A stretch of DNA of 64,000 bases. Source: Cohnella sp. SGD-V74 (lineage in GTDB: Bacteria; Bacillota; Bacilli; Paenibacillales; Paenibacillaceae). Shown here one piece after another: positions 28,915 to 37,587 of this stretch (positions are counted from its first letter, which is position 1; each line of letters opens with the position of its first letter). The position numbers were made by a program, and so were the translations under genes. The notes beneath the pieces were generated by a model that saw only the letters and a list, made by a program, of their open reading frames with translations, searched no databases and was not told where the DNA came from. The DNA lies in contig NZ_PVYW01000001.1 of the NCBI RefSeq assembly GCF_003001675.1, positions 372,001 to 436,000 on the forward strand, in the 5' to 3' direction.

Positions 28915-29966
28915 ACTTTGGCCTCCTCTGTCAGCTTCCGCTCGCTGTAGCTATGAATAAAGTCCGTCAACTCTTTCAGCTTGTCGAGCGACGCCTCCGG
29001 GAACAGCCCGTGTCCCAGATTGAAAATGTAGCCGGGCTCGCGCATGCCCTCGTCGAGCAATCTGCGCGCGTGTTCGTGGATGACTTCGGACGGCGCAGTG
29101 AGCACGTAAGGATCGAGATTGCCCTGGATCGCGAAGCGGCCGCCCAGCCTGCGCCGGCCTTCCGCCAGCGGCACTCGCCAGTCGAGTCCGATGACGTTAG
29201 CCTGCAAGCCGGTCAAGTGCGGCAGAAGCTCGCCCGAGCTGACTCCCGGGAAGTAGATCTTCGGCACGTCCAAGTCCGACAGCGCCGCGAAAATGCTTTC
29301 GATATGCGGCAGCACGTACTCTCGGAAATCATGCGGAGCCAGAGAGCCGACCCAACTGTCGAACAGCTGCACCGCCTTCGCTCCCGACGCGATATGCGCG
29401 CGCAAATAAATCGCGGCCATGTCCGCAAGCTTGCCCATGAGAAGATGCCACGTTTGCGGATCTCCATACATCAGCGCTTTCGTGCGAATATACGATTTTG
29501 TCGGTCTTCCTTCTATTATATAGCTGGCCAGTGTGAAAGGAGCTCCGGCGAAAGTAATCAGCGGAACTTCAAGCTCGCGGTCCAAAATGCGAATCGTCTC
29601 CAAGACGTGCGACAGATCGGCCTCCACGTCGATCGGCTTCAGCCTCTTCACGTCGGCCGCGCCGCGCACCGGGTTATGAATGACGGGCCCTATATCCTTG
29701 ACGATATCGAAATCGATGCCGATCGAAGCGACGGGATTCATGATGTCCGAATACAGAATAGCCGCATCGACGCCCAGCTTGCGAATCGGCATCAGCGTCA
29801 CTTCGGCGGCCAGCTCCGGCTGCCGGCAAATTTCCAGAAGCGAATACTTCTCCTTGATTTTGCGGTAATCCGGATCGTAGCGTCCCGCCTGGCGCATATA
29901 CCATACGGGTACGCGCTCCACCGCCTCCCCCTTGCACGCTCGCAAGAACACGTCGTTCTTCAACAT
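28911..29966 (-). CDS. hemE: Uroporphyrinogen decarboxylase
   Basis: The 351-aa product decarboxylates uroporphyrinogen III to coproporphyrinogen III, the step before HemY. The signature PVWYMRQAGRYDPDYR lies near the N-terminus and TFAGAPFTLASYIIEG in the middle. C-terminal FNLGHGLFPEASLD is also conserved. It is the first gene of the hemEHY operon and is divergent from the MFS gene; the 186-base gap has no clear paired promoter. Confidence 0.97.
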   Translation of the reverse strand: MLKNDVFLRACKGEAVERVPVWYMRQAGRYDPDYRKIKEKYSLLEICRQPELAAEVTLMPIRKLGVDAAILYSDIMNPVASIGIDFDIVKDIGPVIHNPVRGAADVKRLKPIDVEADLSHVLETIRILDRELEVPLITFAGAPFTLASYIIEGRPTKSYIRTKALMYGDPQTWHLLMGKLADMAAIYLRAHIASGAKAVQLFDSWVGSLAPHDFREYVLPHIESIFAALSDLDVPKIYFPGVSSGELLPHLTGLQANVIGLDWRVPLAEGRRRLGGRFAIQGNLDPYVLTAPSEVIHEHARRLLDEGMREPGYIFNLGHGLFPEASLDKLKELTDFIHSYSERKLTEEAKV

Positions 29967-30152
29967 AAGCTTCCAGCCTCATTTATGTACCGATTTGGTT
30001 TTCATTGCTTTCATTATGCCCCTTTTGCCTTGCGCGAACAACCTTTACTCCCCGATGGAGTATGACAATAGTTTGACAATGCGGTTTTTAACGGCTCGTT
30101 CGACTATGTTATACTGGCTATGCCTATGTCAGCTTAGAAGAAGGTGTACACC

Positions 30153-31358
30153 ATGCAGCGTTGGAAAATCAATTTATACATATTAATGGTCGGCAACTTC
30201 CTCGTCATGGCCGGCATGACGATGATTATGCCTTTTTTGTCGCTCTATCTGCAGCACGATCTGGGCTTGACCGGCGAGCACGAGATCGGGGTGTGGGCGG
30301 GAATCATCTTCGCCGCGAATTTCGTAACGTCTTTCCTGTTCCAACCGCTGTGGGGCAAACTGGCGGAAAAGTACGGCCGCAAAATGATGCTGCTGCGATC
30401 CGGCTTCGGCATGTCGATTGTCATGCTGCTCATGGGATTCGCGACCGCGCCTTGGCATCTGCTTCTGCTGCGAATGCTTAACGGCGTCATCTCCGGATTT
30501 ATGCCGGCCGCCGTCTCTCTCGTGTCGTCGACGACGCCGAAGGAACGGATGGGCTTCGCGATGGGCACGCTCCAGTCGGGAGGCACTGCGGGGGCCATTC
30601 TGGGTCCTTTTATCGGAGGATTGATGGCGGACAATTTCGGCTTTCGGCCGATTTTTTACATTACCGGCACTTTATTGTTTCTTGCTTCCGTCATTTCGTG
30701 GCTGCTCGTTCACGAGAAGTTCGACCGGGCCGCGGCCGCCAAGAAAGAGCAGGTCAGCGTCTTGAAAGGATTCCGCGAGCTCATGGTCATCCGACAGCTG
30801 CCGGTGCTGCTCACCGTCACGTTTCTCATTCAATTCGCCATGCTCAGCCCGATGCCGCTCATCCCGCTCTACGTACAGCATCTGCACGGCACTTCGGAAA
30901 ATCTGGCTTTCTACGCCGGCTTCGTCGGCTCCGTCACCGGCATTTCCAACATGATCTGCTCACCCGTGCTCGGACGGCTGAGCGACCGGATCGGAGCGAC
31001 GCGCATTCTGCTTTTTTGCTTGGCCGGCTCCGCCGTCATGACGATCCCGCAAGCGTTCGCGGACTCCGTCGGCATGCTGCTCGTCTTCCGCTTCCTGCTC
31101 GGCTGCTTTATGGGCGGGCTGATTCCGACCGTCAACGCTCTCGTGCGCCAATATACCCCGGACGGAAAAGAAAGCCGGGCGTTCGGCTTCAATACGAGCG
31201 CGCTCAGTCTCGGCAACATGATGGGACCGGTCGTCGGGGGAGCCTTGTCCGGCTGGATCGGCATCGAGGGGCTGTTCATTCTCGCGGGCGTGCTGCTGTT
31301 CCTGACTTGCATATGGGCCACCCGCGCCTTGCGGGCGCGTCAACAAGCAAGCGCCTAG
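30153..31358 (+). CDS. MFS multidrug-type transporter
   Basis: The product (401 aa) has twelve predicted membrane helices. The N-terminal half carries the MFS loop 2-3 signature GKLAEKYGRKMMLLRSG, and loop 8-9 has the repeat GRLSDRIGATRIL. The antiporter motif C-like GTAGAILGPFIGG in helix 5 suggests drug/proton antiport. ATG at 30153 follows AGAAGG. Substrate unknown. One of the few plus-strand genes; its end abuts repeat copy 2, with which it converges on the SRPBCC gene. Confidence 0.9.
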   Translation: MQRWKINLYILMVGNFLVMAGMTMIMPFLSLYLQHDLGLTGEHEIGVWAGIIFAANFVTSFLFQPLWGKLAEKYGRKMMLLRSGFGMSIVMLLMGFATAPWHLLLLRMLNGVISGFMPAAVSLVSSTTPKERMGFAMGTLQSGGTAGAILGPFIGGLMADNFGFRPIFYITGTLLFLASVISWLLVHEKFDRAAAAKKEQVSVLKGFRELMVIRQLPVLLTVTFLIQFAMLSPMPLIPLYVQHLHGTSENLAFYAGFVGSVTGISNMICSPVLGRLSDRIGATRILLFCLAGSAVMTIPQAFADSVGMLLVFRFLLGCFMGGLIPTVNALVRQYTPDGKESRAFGFNTSALSLGNMMGPVVGGALSGWIGIEGLFILAGVLLFLTCIWATRALRARQQASA

Positions 31359-31365
31359 AAGAAAT

Positions 31366-31587
31366 AAGGGCCTGTCCCATAAGTAAAGAGAGACGTACCG
31401 AACAATTATCGATAGGTGAATGGGAATGGGCATCTATCTCCTTACGCTGCTATACGATCCTGAAATGGGAACGGGTAAACCCGTTAAGAGGTAATTTCAG
31501 GACCGTATGAGGCAGGCTCCAGGAGATAGATGCCCTTCTTTTTCATCGATAATCTTATACGCCCTTACGTATGGGACAGCCCCTTTA
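31366..31587 (-). repeat. Structured 3'-UTR repeat, copy 2
   Basis: Ends AAGGGCCTGTCCCATAAGTA and ACGTATGGGACAGCCCCTT. Outer arms GGGCATCTATCTCC / GGAGATAGATGCCC are perfect. Inner arms TACGATCCTGAAAT / ATTTCAGGACCGTA have one mismatch. Conserved GGTAAACCCGTT and TGAGGCAG are present. The right end includes the stop codon of the SRPBCC gene (31585-31587), and the left end lies eight bases after the MFS stop. Confidence 0.9.
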
Positions 31588-32100
31588 CTTGACTTCGTTG
31601 AGACGCGCTTCGAGGCGATCCCACGTTTCCGTGATGCCTTCCAGCATGCCCATGTCCGTCACCGACTTGAGCGCTTCCGCCGATACATACTCGCTGGAGC
31701 TGACCAGCTTCGTCTTGCCGCCGAGATCGATAAACTCCATCGTAACTTCCGTTGCCGGCATCTCGGGATTCTCGTTGCCTTCCGCATCCGAGAAGTAATC
31801 GGTGTAGACGATTTTCTCCGGCTCTATAATTTCTTTATAGACGCCTTTGCCCCAAGACTCCATTCCGTAATACTCGCCTTGGCTCTCATCCGCGCACTTC
31901 ATGCAGTAATGCCATACGCCGCCCGGACGAAAATCGATGTTGCATACGGGCAGCTCCCAGCCTTTCGGTCCCCACCAGTGCTTGAGATGATCGGCTTCCT
32001 TGAACATCGCGAATACGAGTTCGCGCGGCGCGTCGAATACGCGTTCCAATACGAGCACCTTTTCGTTTTCCACTCTCGAAACCATAGCGTTGCCAGACAT
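31585..32100 (-). CDS. SRPBCC (AHSA1-like) domain protein
   Basis: The product (171 aa) has the START/Bet v1-like AHSA1 pattern: VLERVFDAPRELVFAMFKEADHLKHWWGPKGW near the start, then GGVWHYCMKCADESQGEYYG and ETWDRLEARLNE at the end. Such proteins bind hydrophobic ligands or act as chaperone cofactors. Paired with an ArsR repressor, as often seen. ATG at 32100 has an ideal GAGGAGG nearby. Its stop codon lies in repeat copy 2. Confidence 0.9.
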   Translation of the reverse strand: MSGNAMVSRVENEKVLVLERVFDAPRELVFAMFKEADHLKHWWGPKGWELPVCNIDFRPGGVWHYCMKCADESQGEYYGMESWGKGVYKEIIEPEKIVYTDYFSDAEGNENPEMPATEVTMEFIDLGGKTKLVSSSEYVSAEALKSVTDMGMLEGITETWDRLEARLNEVK

Positions 32101-32129
32101 TGCAATTCCTCCTCGTGATCATGAGTGAT

Positions 32130-32474
32130 TTAGTTTTTTTCTTTATTCTGCAATTCGCGCAAATAGTCGTCCAGCTTGTCGAACCTCTCTTCCATAATGC
32201 GCCGGAACGATTGTACCCATGAATCCAGCGCCTGGAAGGGATCGGGCCGCAATTTGTAAATTCTGCGATTGGCCTCCGCCTGCACGTCCACGATTCCGCT
32301 CTCGCTAAGAACCTTCAGATGCTTCGAAGCTTGAGGTTGGCGGATCCCCAATTGATCGGCAATCTCCCCTACGGTCAGAGGGCCTTCTCTCAGCAGCTCG
32401 ACGATCCTCTTGCGATTCGGCTCGGCCAATGCGTTCAGCATTGTCATGTCCATGTCCGGATCGTTTCCTGACAT
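32130..32474 (-). CDS. ArsR-family winged-helix repressor
   Basis: The product (114 aa) has LAEPNRKRIVELLREGPLTVGEIADQLGIRQPQASKHLKVLSE, the ArsR helix-turn-helix, then a short wing and the helical end. No Cys pairs for metal, so it is not a typical metal sensor. Start ATG at 32474 follows GAGGTGA. It is 29 bases upstream of the SRPBCC gene and probably represses its own operon. Confidence 0.9.
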   Translation of the reverse strand: MSGNDPDMDMTMLNALAEPNRKRIVELLREGPLTVGEIADQLGIRQPQASKHLKVLSESGIVDVQAEANRRIYKLRPDPFQALDSWVQSFRRIMEERFDKLDDYLRELQNKEKN

Positions 32475-32672
32475 GTTGTTCACCTCGTTAACATAAGGTC
32501 TCCGGTGTCTCCCCAACCCCTTCATCACCGTTGTCGGTTTCCTTGTGAATTGAATATACCATACGCGGAATATTCCTGTAAAGGAATATTAAAAATAATT
32601 TTGCGGGAGACTCCGACTTTTCAATACAGCAACACCCTCGTAGTCCTCCAGACGAAGAATCGCGGACGAAAA

Positions 32673-32711
32673 GGAGCCGCCCCATAAGCAAGTTACTTAT
32701 GGGGCGGCTCC
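32673..32711 (-). terminator. Terminator of tyrS
   Basis: Perfect arms GGAGCCGCCCCATAAG / CTTATGGGGCGGCTCC with a seven-base loop, followed on the minus strand by TTTTCG, 18 bases after the tyrS stop. The CCCATAAG...CTTATGGG core resembles the end repeats of the five structured elements. Confidence 0.9.
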
Positions 32712-32729
32712 CGCTATCGTTAATACGAG

Positions 32730-34001
32730 CTATTCAAACTTGACGAGGAAGTAGTTTTTCTTGCCTCTGCGGATGACCGCGTATTTGCCGTGCAGGCGAT
32801 GCTCCCGTGTAACGACGAAGTCGAGCGCTTGCTCACGCTGCCCATTCAAGTAAACGGCGCCCTTCTCGATGTCCTCGCGCGCCTGGCGCTTCGAAGGCGC
32901 GGCCTTCGTCTCGATCAGAAGCTCGAGCAACGGCGTCTCCTCTTGGCCGCTGACGACCGTTGTCGGCATATCCTGCAGCGCTTCGACAAGCTCGGCTTCG
33001 CTCAGTTGGGTCACGTCGCCAGAGAACAATGCCTGCGTAATCTTCTCCGCGCTGACGACCGCTTCGTCGCCGTGCACCAGTCGCGTCACCTCGCGGGCGA
33101 GCTCGCGCTGCGCGGCGCGCTGCTCCGGACGCTCGGCCAGCTCCCGTTCGAGCTCGGCGATCCGTTCGCGTTCCAGGAACGTGAAGTACTTCAGGAACTT
33201 GATGACGTCGTTGTCGTCCGTGTTGATCCAGAACTGGTAGAACGCGTACACCGACGTTTTGCTCCGGTCGAGCCAGACGGCGCCGGATTCGGATTTGCCG
33301 AACTTCTTGCCGTCGCTCTTCGTGACGAGCGGCAGCGTCATGCCGTACGCTTCCCCGCCGCCCATTTTGCCGATCAGGTCGAGGCCCGCCGTAATGTTGC
33401 CCCACTGGTCGCTTCCTCCAACTTGCAGCGAGCAGCCATGGTCCGTCAGCAGCTTGTAGAAATCGTACGACTGCAGGATCATGTAGCTGAACTCGGTGAA
33501 GGAGATGCCGTTAGCCAGCCGGGAGTCTACGGAGTCCTTCGCCAGCATGTAATTGACGGTGAAGTTTTTGCCGATGTCCCGCAGGAACGTGATCAGATCG
33601 AGCTGGCCTAACCAGTCGTAGTTGCTGACGAGCTTGGCCGGGTTGTCGCCCTCGAAGTCGAGGAAGCGGGACAACTGGGCCTTCAGGCGCTCCGTCCAGA
33701 GCGCTACCGTATCGGCCGTATTCAGGGAACGCTCGGTCGAACGTCCGCTCGGATCGCCGATCATGCCCGTTCCGCCGCCGACAAGCGCGATCGGTCTGTG
33801 GCCGGCCTTCTGGAAATGGCGCAAAATCAAAATCGGCAGCAGGTGGCCGATGTGCAGGCTGTCCGCCGTCGGGTCGAAGCCGCAGTAGAGCACGATCGGC
33901 TCCTTGTTCAGTTTCTCCTGCAAGCCGTCACGGTTCGTCGACTGGTAGATCAGCCCTCTGTATTCAAGATTGTCCAACAAGCTTTGATCCAGGTTTGTCA
34001 T
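32730..34001 (-). CDS. tyrS: Tyrosyl-tRNA synthetase
   Basis: The product (423 aa) charges tRNA-Tyr. The class I motifs HIGH (in DSLHIGHLLPIL) and KFGKS are present, as is the tyrosine-pocket YDFYKLLTDHGCSLQVGGSDQWGN. A C-terminal S4 RNA-binding domain follows (about 355-420). ATG at 34001 follows AGGAGAG; upstream open frame is T-box leader. Confidence 0.97.
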   Translation of the reverse strand: MTNLDQSLLDNLEYRGLIYQSTNRDGLQEKLNKEPIVLYCGFDPTADSLHIGHLLPILILRHFQKAGHRPIALVGGGTGMIGDPSGRSTERSLNTADTVALWTERLKAQLSRFLDFEGDNPAKLVSNYDWLGQLDLITFLRDIGKNFTVNYMLAKDSVDSRLANGISFTEFSYMILQSYDFYKLLTDHGCSLQVGGSDQWGNITAGLDLIGKMGGGEAYGMTLPLVTKSDGKKFGKSESGAVWLDRSKTSVYAFYQFWINTDDNDVIKFLKYFTFLERERIAELERELAERPEQRAAQRELAREVTRLVHGDEAVVSAEKITQALFSGDVTQLSEAELVEALQDMPTTVVSGQEETPLLELLIETKAAPSKRQAREDIEKGAVYLNGQREQALDFVVTREHRLHGKYAVIRRGKKNYFLVKFE

Positions 34002-34054
34002 TGCGGTGTCTCTCCTTCGGAATGTGTTCAAGGGGCGTCGCTGTGGCTAAAATC

Positions 34055-34329
34055 AAAAAAGACCCGTCCTGTCGTAAAGACAGGGACGAGTCATCGCGGT
34101 ACCACCCTAGTTGAGCATGCGCCGGTACGCGCATCCTCCGCTCAAGCCCGATAACGGCTGGCAGCCGTCTTGTCCTTCCGCGCCGGCGCGGGTTCGGAAC
34201 AAGATGCTCCGGGACGTAATTCGCCATTCGCTCGCGTACCGGCTTGCATCGACCGCCGGCTTTCTGGAACGCGCCATTCGAACGCTACTGATTCCCTTCA
34301 TCGCTTTCGCTTATTGCTTTGTTTGCACC
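34055..34329 (-). promoter_or_regulatory. T-box leader of tyrS
   Basis: The T-box AGGGTGGTACCGCG (minus strand; plus 34095-34108) precedes a terminator hairpin GACTCGTCCCTGTC / GACAGGACGGGTC (34061-34092) and TTTTTTG. A UAC triplet around plus 34236-34238 could be the tyrosine specifier, but stem I was not folded, so that assignment is weak. Confidence 0.92.
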
Positions 34330-34358
34330 ACTTTATAATAACCCTAAGCCGTTGTCAA
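34330..34358 (-). promoter_or_regulatory. Sigma-A promoter of tyrS
   Basis: TTGACA (34353-34358) and TAAAGT (34330-34335) are 17 bases apart on the minus strand; an overlapping TATAAA gives 15. Confidence 0.7.
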
Positions 34359-34401
34359 GTCTCGGTTCGATAAACCTGTCCATGACTCTTATGGAATTTA
34401 T

Positions 34402-34430
34402 TTGAACAATCCGGCAGATCGTGCTACTAT
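34402..34430 (+). promoter_or_regulatory. Sigma-A promoter of intact rpn
   Basis: TTGAAC (34402-34407), a 17-base spacer and TACTAT (34425-34430). Divergent from the tyrS promoter, about 44 bases away. Confidence 0.7.
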
Positions 34431-34463
34431 AAAACTATAGATAAGCTCGGACGTGAAGCACAC

Positions 34464-34500
34464 GCCGCTCATTCTCCTTAGGGGAATCGGGCGGCTTTTT
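34464..34500 (+). terminator. Promoter-proximal hairpin-terminator in the rpn leader
   Basis: GCCGCTC (34464-34470) pairs with GGGCGGC (34489-34495), with further pairing of ATTCTCC and GGGGAAT, followed directly by TTTTT. It begins about 25 bases after the expected transcription start and 40 bases before rpn's AGGAGG. The same arrangement precedes the broken rpn (13967-14068). Transcription would often stop here, giving a roughly 60-nt RNA or an attenuated rpn mRNA. Confidence 0.7.
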
Positions 34501-34536
34501 GTTTATCCGGATTTCGAAATAGAAGGAGGACGTTTA

Positions 34537-35442
34537 ATGAGCGTAGACCATGACCGCCTGTACAAGGAACTGCTGCAAACTTTTTTTAGAGAATTCATGG
34601 AATTATTCTTTCCCAAGATTTCATCAGCCATCGATTATTCCCATGTGAAATTTCTATCCGAAGAAGTATTTTCCGATCTGGCCGGCGGGACGACTGAACG
34701 AGTCGATTTAGTCATCGAAACCGTTCTTCTAGAGGATTGCGGATTGGGACACGGACCAGAGAGCAAGGCATTGATCATTGTGCATCTGGAGCCGCAATCC
34801 TACTATCAGGAAACGTTCCCGGAGCGGATGTTTCTCTATTCCAGCAAGCTGTTCGAGAAGTATCGCCGCCGTATTCTCCCGATTGCGATCTTCAGCCATT
34901 CGCGTCAGGCGTATGAGCCTTCCCGGTTCGGATGGATGTTTCCGTTTTTGAACGTGATGACCTTTAAGTATTTTTCCATTCAGCTTCGGAAGAAAAAATG
35001 GCGCCGCTTTATTCGAACGGATAACCCGGTGGCTGCTGCGCTTCTGAGCAGTATGGGATATAATAAAAAAGAACGAGTTGCGGTAAAGTTTGAATTTCTT
35101 CGCATGGTGACCCGACTGCAACTGGACCCTGCCAGAATGAAGCTGCTAACCGTTTTCTTCGAATCGTATTTGCAGCTGACTGCTGCCGAGAATGAACGAT
35201 TGATCAAAAAAATAGATCGAACGAACCTTATAGAGGAGGCTGCGCTGATGGAATGGATGACCTCATGGGAGAAGAAAGGCCGGGAAGAGGGAATTAGAGA
35301 GGGCATTAGAGAAGGAATTAAAGAAGGCATCATGCTGACAGCCGCCAAAATGCTGCAAAAAGGAATGGATCTTGCGGATATCAAGGATGTAACCGGATTG
35401 ACTCCGGAAGAGCTTCATAAGCTTCAGCAAGCGGAGAAGTAA
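34537..35442 (+). CDS. Rpn-family recombination-promoting nuclease (intact)
   Basis: The product (301 aa) has a PD-(D/E)XK nuclease core with D57 (ERVDLVIE) and E85-x-Q87 (IIVHLEPQSYY). Helical NPVAAALLSSMGYNKKERVAVKFEFLRM and a C-terminal coiled tail with the repeat EGIREGIREGIKEGI follow. Rpn proteins of E. coli are Ca2+-dependent DNA endonucleases that increase RecA-independent recombination. ATG at 34537 follows AGAAGGAGG. The family is often multicopy; the paralogue at 3210-13925 is destroyed. Confidence 0.9.
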   Translation: MSVDHDRLYKELLQTFFREFMELFFPKISSAIDYSHVKFLSEEVFSDLAGGTTERVDLVIETVLLEDCGLGHGPESKALIIVHLEPQSYYQETFPERMFLYSSKLFEKYRRRILPIAIFSHSRQAYEPSRFGWMFPFLNVMTFKYFSIQLRKKKWRRFIRTDNPVAAALLSSMGYNKKERVAVKFEFLRMVTRLQLDPARMKLLTVFFESYLQLTAAENERLIKKIDRTNLIEEAALMEWMTSWEKKGREEGIREGIREGIKEGIMLTAAKMLQKGMDLADIKDVTGLTPEELHKLQQAEK

Positions 35443-35515
35443 GCACTTCCTGGGAACAGCCGCCGGTAATCCGAAAAAGACACTCTCGCCGCAATGAAAT
35501 CGCCAAAATACAGCA

Positions 35516-35557
35516 GAGGCTGTCCCGAAGTCGTAATCGCGACTTTGGGACAGCCTC
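35516..35557. terminator. Bidirectional terminator between rpn and oppF
   Basis: GAGGCTGTCCCGAAGTCG / CGACTTTGGGACAGCCTC with one mismatch and a short loop, followed by GTTTTGTTT on the plus strand. It lies 74 bases after rpn and eight bases after the oppF stop. The GGCTGTCCC arm is the same string as the ends of the structured repeats. Confidence 0.8.
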
Positions 35558-35564
35558 GTTTTGT

Positions 35565-36521
35565 TTACGCATAGTGACAAGAAGCGAAATGGTTCGGACG
35601 AGTCTCGCGGAAAGCGGGAACTTCCGCCGCGCATTTCTCCGTCGCCAGAGGGCAGCGGGTGCGGAACGGACATCCGCTCGGCGGACTGACCGGGCTCGGC
35701 AAGTCGCCTTTAAGCACGATGCGTTCCTTGTTTTCCTCCACGTCCGGATCCGGAACCGGAATCGCCGACAAGAGCGCCCTCGTATAAGGGTGCTGCGGGT
35801 TCGAGTACAGATCTTCGCTGCGCGCCATCTCGACGATTTTGCCCAAATACATGACGGCAACGCGGTCGCTCATGTACTTAACCATCGACAAGTCGTGCGC
35901 GATGAACAGATAGGTAAGCCCCATCTTCTTCTGCAGTTCGATCAGCAGGTTGATGATCTGCGCTTGGATCGAGACGTCGAGCGCGGAGATCGGCTCGTCG
36001 CAGATCATGAATTGCGGATTGACCGCAAGCGCTCGGGTAATGCCGATCCGCTGCCGCTGACCGCCGGAAAATTCGTGCGGGTAACGCGAAGCATGCTCGG
36101 CGTTCAGGCCGACCATCTCGAGCAGTTCCTCGACCTTGCGCTTTCTCTCGGATTTGCTGCCGGCCAGACCGTGAATGTCGAGCGCTTCGCCGACAATGTC
36201 CAGAATGGTCATTCTTGGGTTCAGAGAAGCGTAAGGATCTTGGAACACCATCTGCATCTGACTGCGGTAGGCTTTGAATTTGGATTTCGACAGCTTCGTA
36301 ATATCCGTGCCGTCGATGGAGACGCTGCCGGCCGTCGGCTCGTACAAGCGAATAATCGTACGGCCTGCCGTCGATTTTCCGCAGCCGGATTCTCCTACGA
36401 GTCCGAGCGTCTCCCCCTTTTGGATCGAGAAGCTGATATCGTTAACGGCTTTTAAGATACGATGATTGCCAAGGTCGAAATGCTTGCGCAAGCCTTCGAT
36501 CTCGATGAATGCCTTGCTCAT
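35565..36521 (-). CDS. oppF: Oligopeptide ABC transporter ATP-binding protein OppF
   Basis: The product (318 aa) has Walker A GESGCGKST, signature SGGQRQRIGI, Walker B LAVNPQFMICDEPISALD and the oligopeptide-specific C-terminal PSGCPFRTRCPLA. It forms the ATPase with OppD on the inner membrane face. Overlaps oppD by four bases; last gene of the operon. Confidence 0.95.
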   Translation of the reverse strand: MSKAFIEIEGLRKHFDLGNHRILKAVNDISFSIQKGETLGLVGESGCGKSTAGRTIIRLYEPTAGSVSIDGTDITKLSKSKFKAYRSQMQMVFQDPYASLNPRMTILDIVGEALDIHGLAGSKSERKRKVEELLEMVGLNAEHASRYPHEFSGGQRQRIGITRALAVNPQFMICDEPISALDVSIQAQIINLLIELQKKMGLTYLFIAHDLSMVKYMSDRVAVMYLGKIVEMARSEDLYSNPQHPYTRALLSAIPVPDPDVEENKERIVLKGDLPSPVSPPSGCPFRTRCPLATEKCAAEVPAFRETRPNHFASCHYA

Positions 36522-37555
36522 ACGCTAGCCTCCTTGCCGCCGGCCGAACCCGATTGCTTCGCATAAGGATGCTGCAACCAGCACCGAACCGACTGCGTGC
36601 CGCTGATGACCGTATAATCCGGAATTTCCGTTTCGCAGATGCGCATCGCCTCGTCGCACCGGCTGCAGAAACCGCAGCCTTGAGGAGGTTTGATCAGATC
36701 CGGCGGAGTTCCGAAAATCGGAATAAGCGGTTCGTCCTTCGCCTGATCCAGGCGAGGCAGAGATTTCAGCAGTCCTTTCGTATACGGATGCTGCGGATTG
36801 TTGAAAATCTCCCTTTTCGTCCCCGTCTCGATGACCTGTCCCGCATACATGACGATGACCCGGTCGCAAATGTCGGCAACGATGCCGAGATCGTGCGTGA
36901 TCAGAATGATCGAGGTTTTCATTTTCTGCTGAAGCTCTTTCATCAAGCTCAAAATCTGCGCTTGAATCGTGACGTCGAGAGCGGTCGTCGGCTCGTCGGC
37001 GATGAGCAGGGAAGGGTTGCAAGCAAGCGCGATCGCGATGACGACCCGCTGGCGCATCCCCCCGGAAAATTGATGCGGATATTGATTAAGCCGGGTTTCC
37101 GGATTCGGAATGCCGACCATCCTCAACAGCTCAATGACGCGCTCTTTCGCCTCGTCGCGGCTAATCTTCTGGTGCTGCAGCAAACCTTCCATAATCTGTT
37201 TGCCGACCGTCATCGTCGGATTCAGCGAGGTCATCGGGTCCTGGAAGATCATTCCGATCTTGTTGCCCCGGACCTTCTGCATTTCTTTCTCCGAAAGGGA
37301 CATCAGATCTTGACCGCCCAGAAGCACCTGTCCGCCCTTGATTCTGCCCGGGGGCATCTGAATCAGCCTCATAATCGTCTGGGCGGTTACGCTTTTGCCC
37401 GAACCCGATTCGCCTACGATGGCGACTGCTTCGCCCTCTTTAATATGAAAGCTGACGTCGCGCACCGCCTGCACTTCGCCGCCGTACACGTCGAACGAGA
37501 CGCTCAGGTTTTTGACGTCCAGAATCGTTTTTCTTGTATCCGGATCGTTTTTCAT
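36518..37555 (-). CDS. oppD: Oligopeptide ABC transporter ATP-binding protein OppD
   Basis: The 345-aa product has Walker [11 protein letters not shown], signature [11 protein letters not shown], Walker [15 protein letters not shown] and C-terminal [15 protein letters not shown], the Cys-containing oligopeptide/dipeptide extension. ATG at 37555 has AAGGAGG upstream. Confidence 0.95.
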   Translation of the reverse strand: MKNDPDTRKTILDVKNLSVSFDVYGGEVQAVRDVSFHIKEGEAVAIVGESGSGKSVTAQTIMRLIQMPPGRIKGGQVLLGGQDLMSLSEKEMQKVRGNKIGMIFQDPMTSLNPTMTVGKQIMEGLLQHQKISRDEAKERVIELLRMVGIPNPETRLNQYPHQFSGGMRQRVVIAIALACNPSLLIADEPTTALDVTIQAQILSLMKELQQKMKTSIILITHDLGIVADICDRVIVMYAGQVIETGTKREIFNNPQHPYTKGLLKSLPRLDQAKDEPLIPIFGTPPDLIKPPQGCGFCSRCDEAMRICETEIPDYTVISGTQSVRCWLQHPYAKQSGSAGGKEASV

Positions 37556-37587
37556 AAAGCCTTGACCTCCTTTCCGCGACTACTTCA

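Noticed and set aside
30073..30115. Promoter TTGACA ... TATACT for the MFS gene
   Set aside because: The two boxes are 31 bases apart, too far for sigma-A. A promoter using TATACT with a weak -35 is possible but not supported.
32673..32711. Sixth copy of the structured repeat
   Set aside because: Only the end arms resemble the repeat. The ATCGAT box, inner stems and TGAGGCAG are absent, so it is counted as a terminator.
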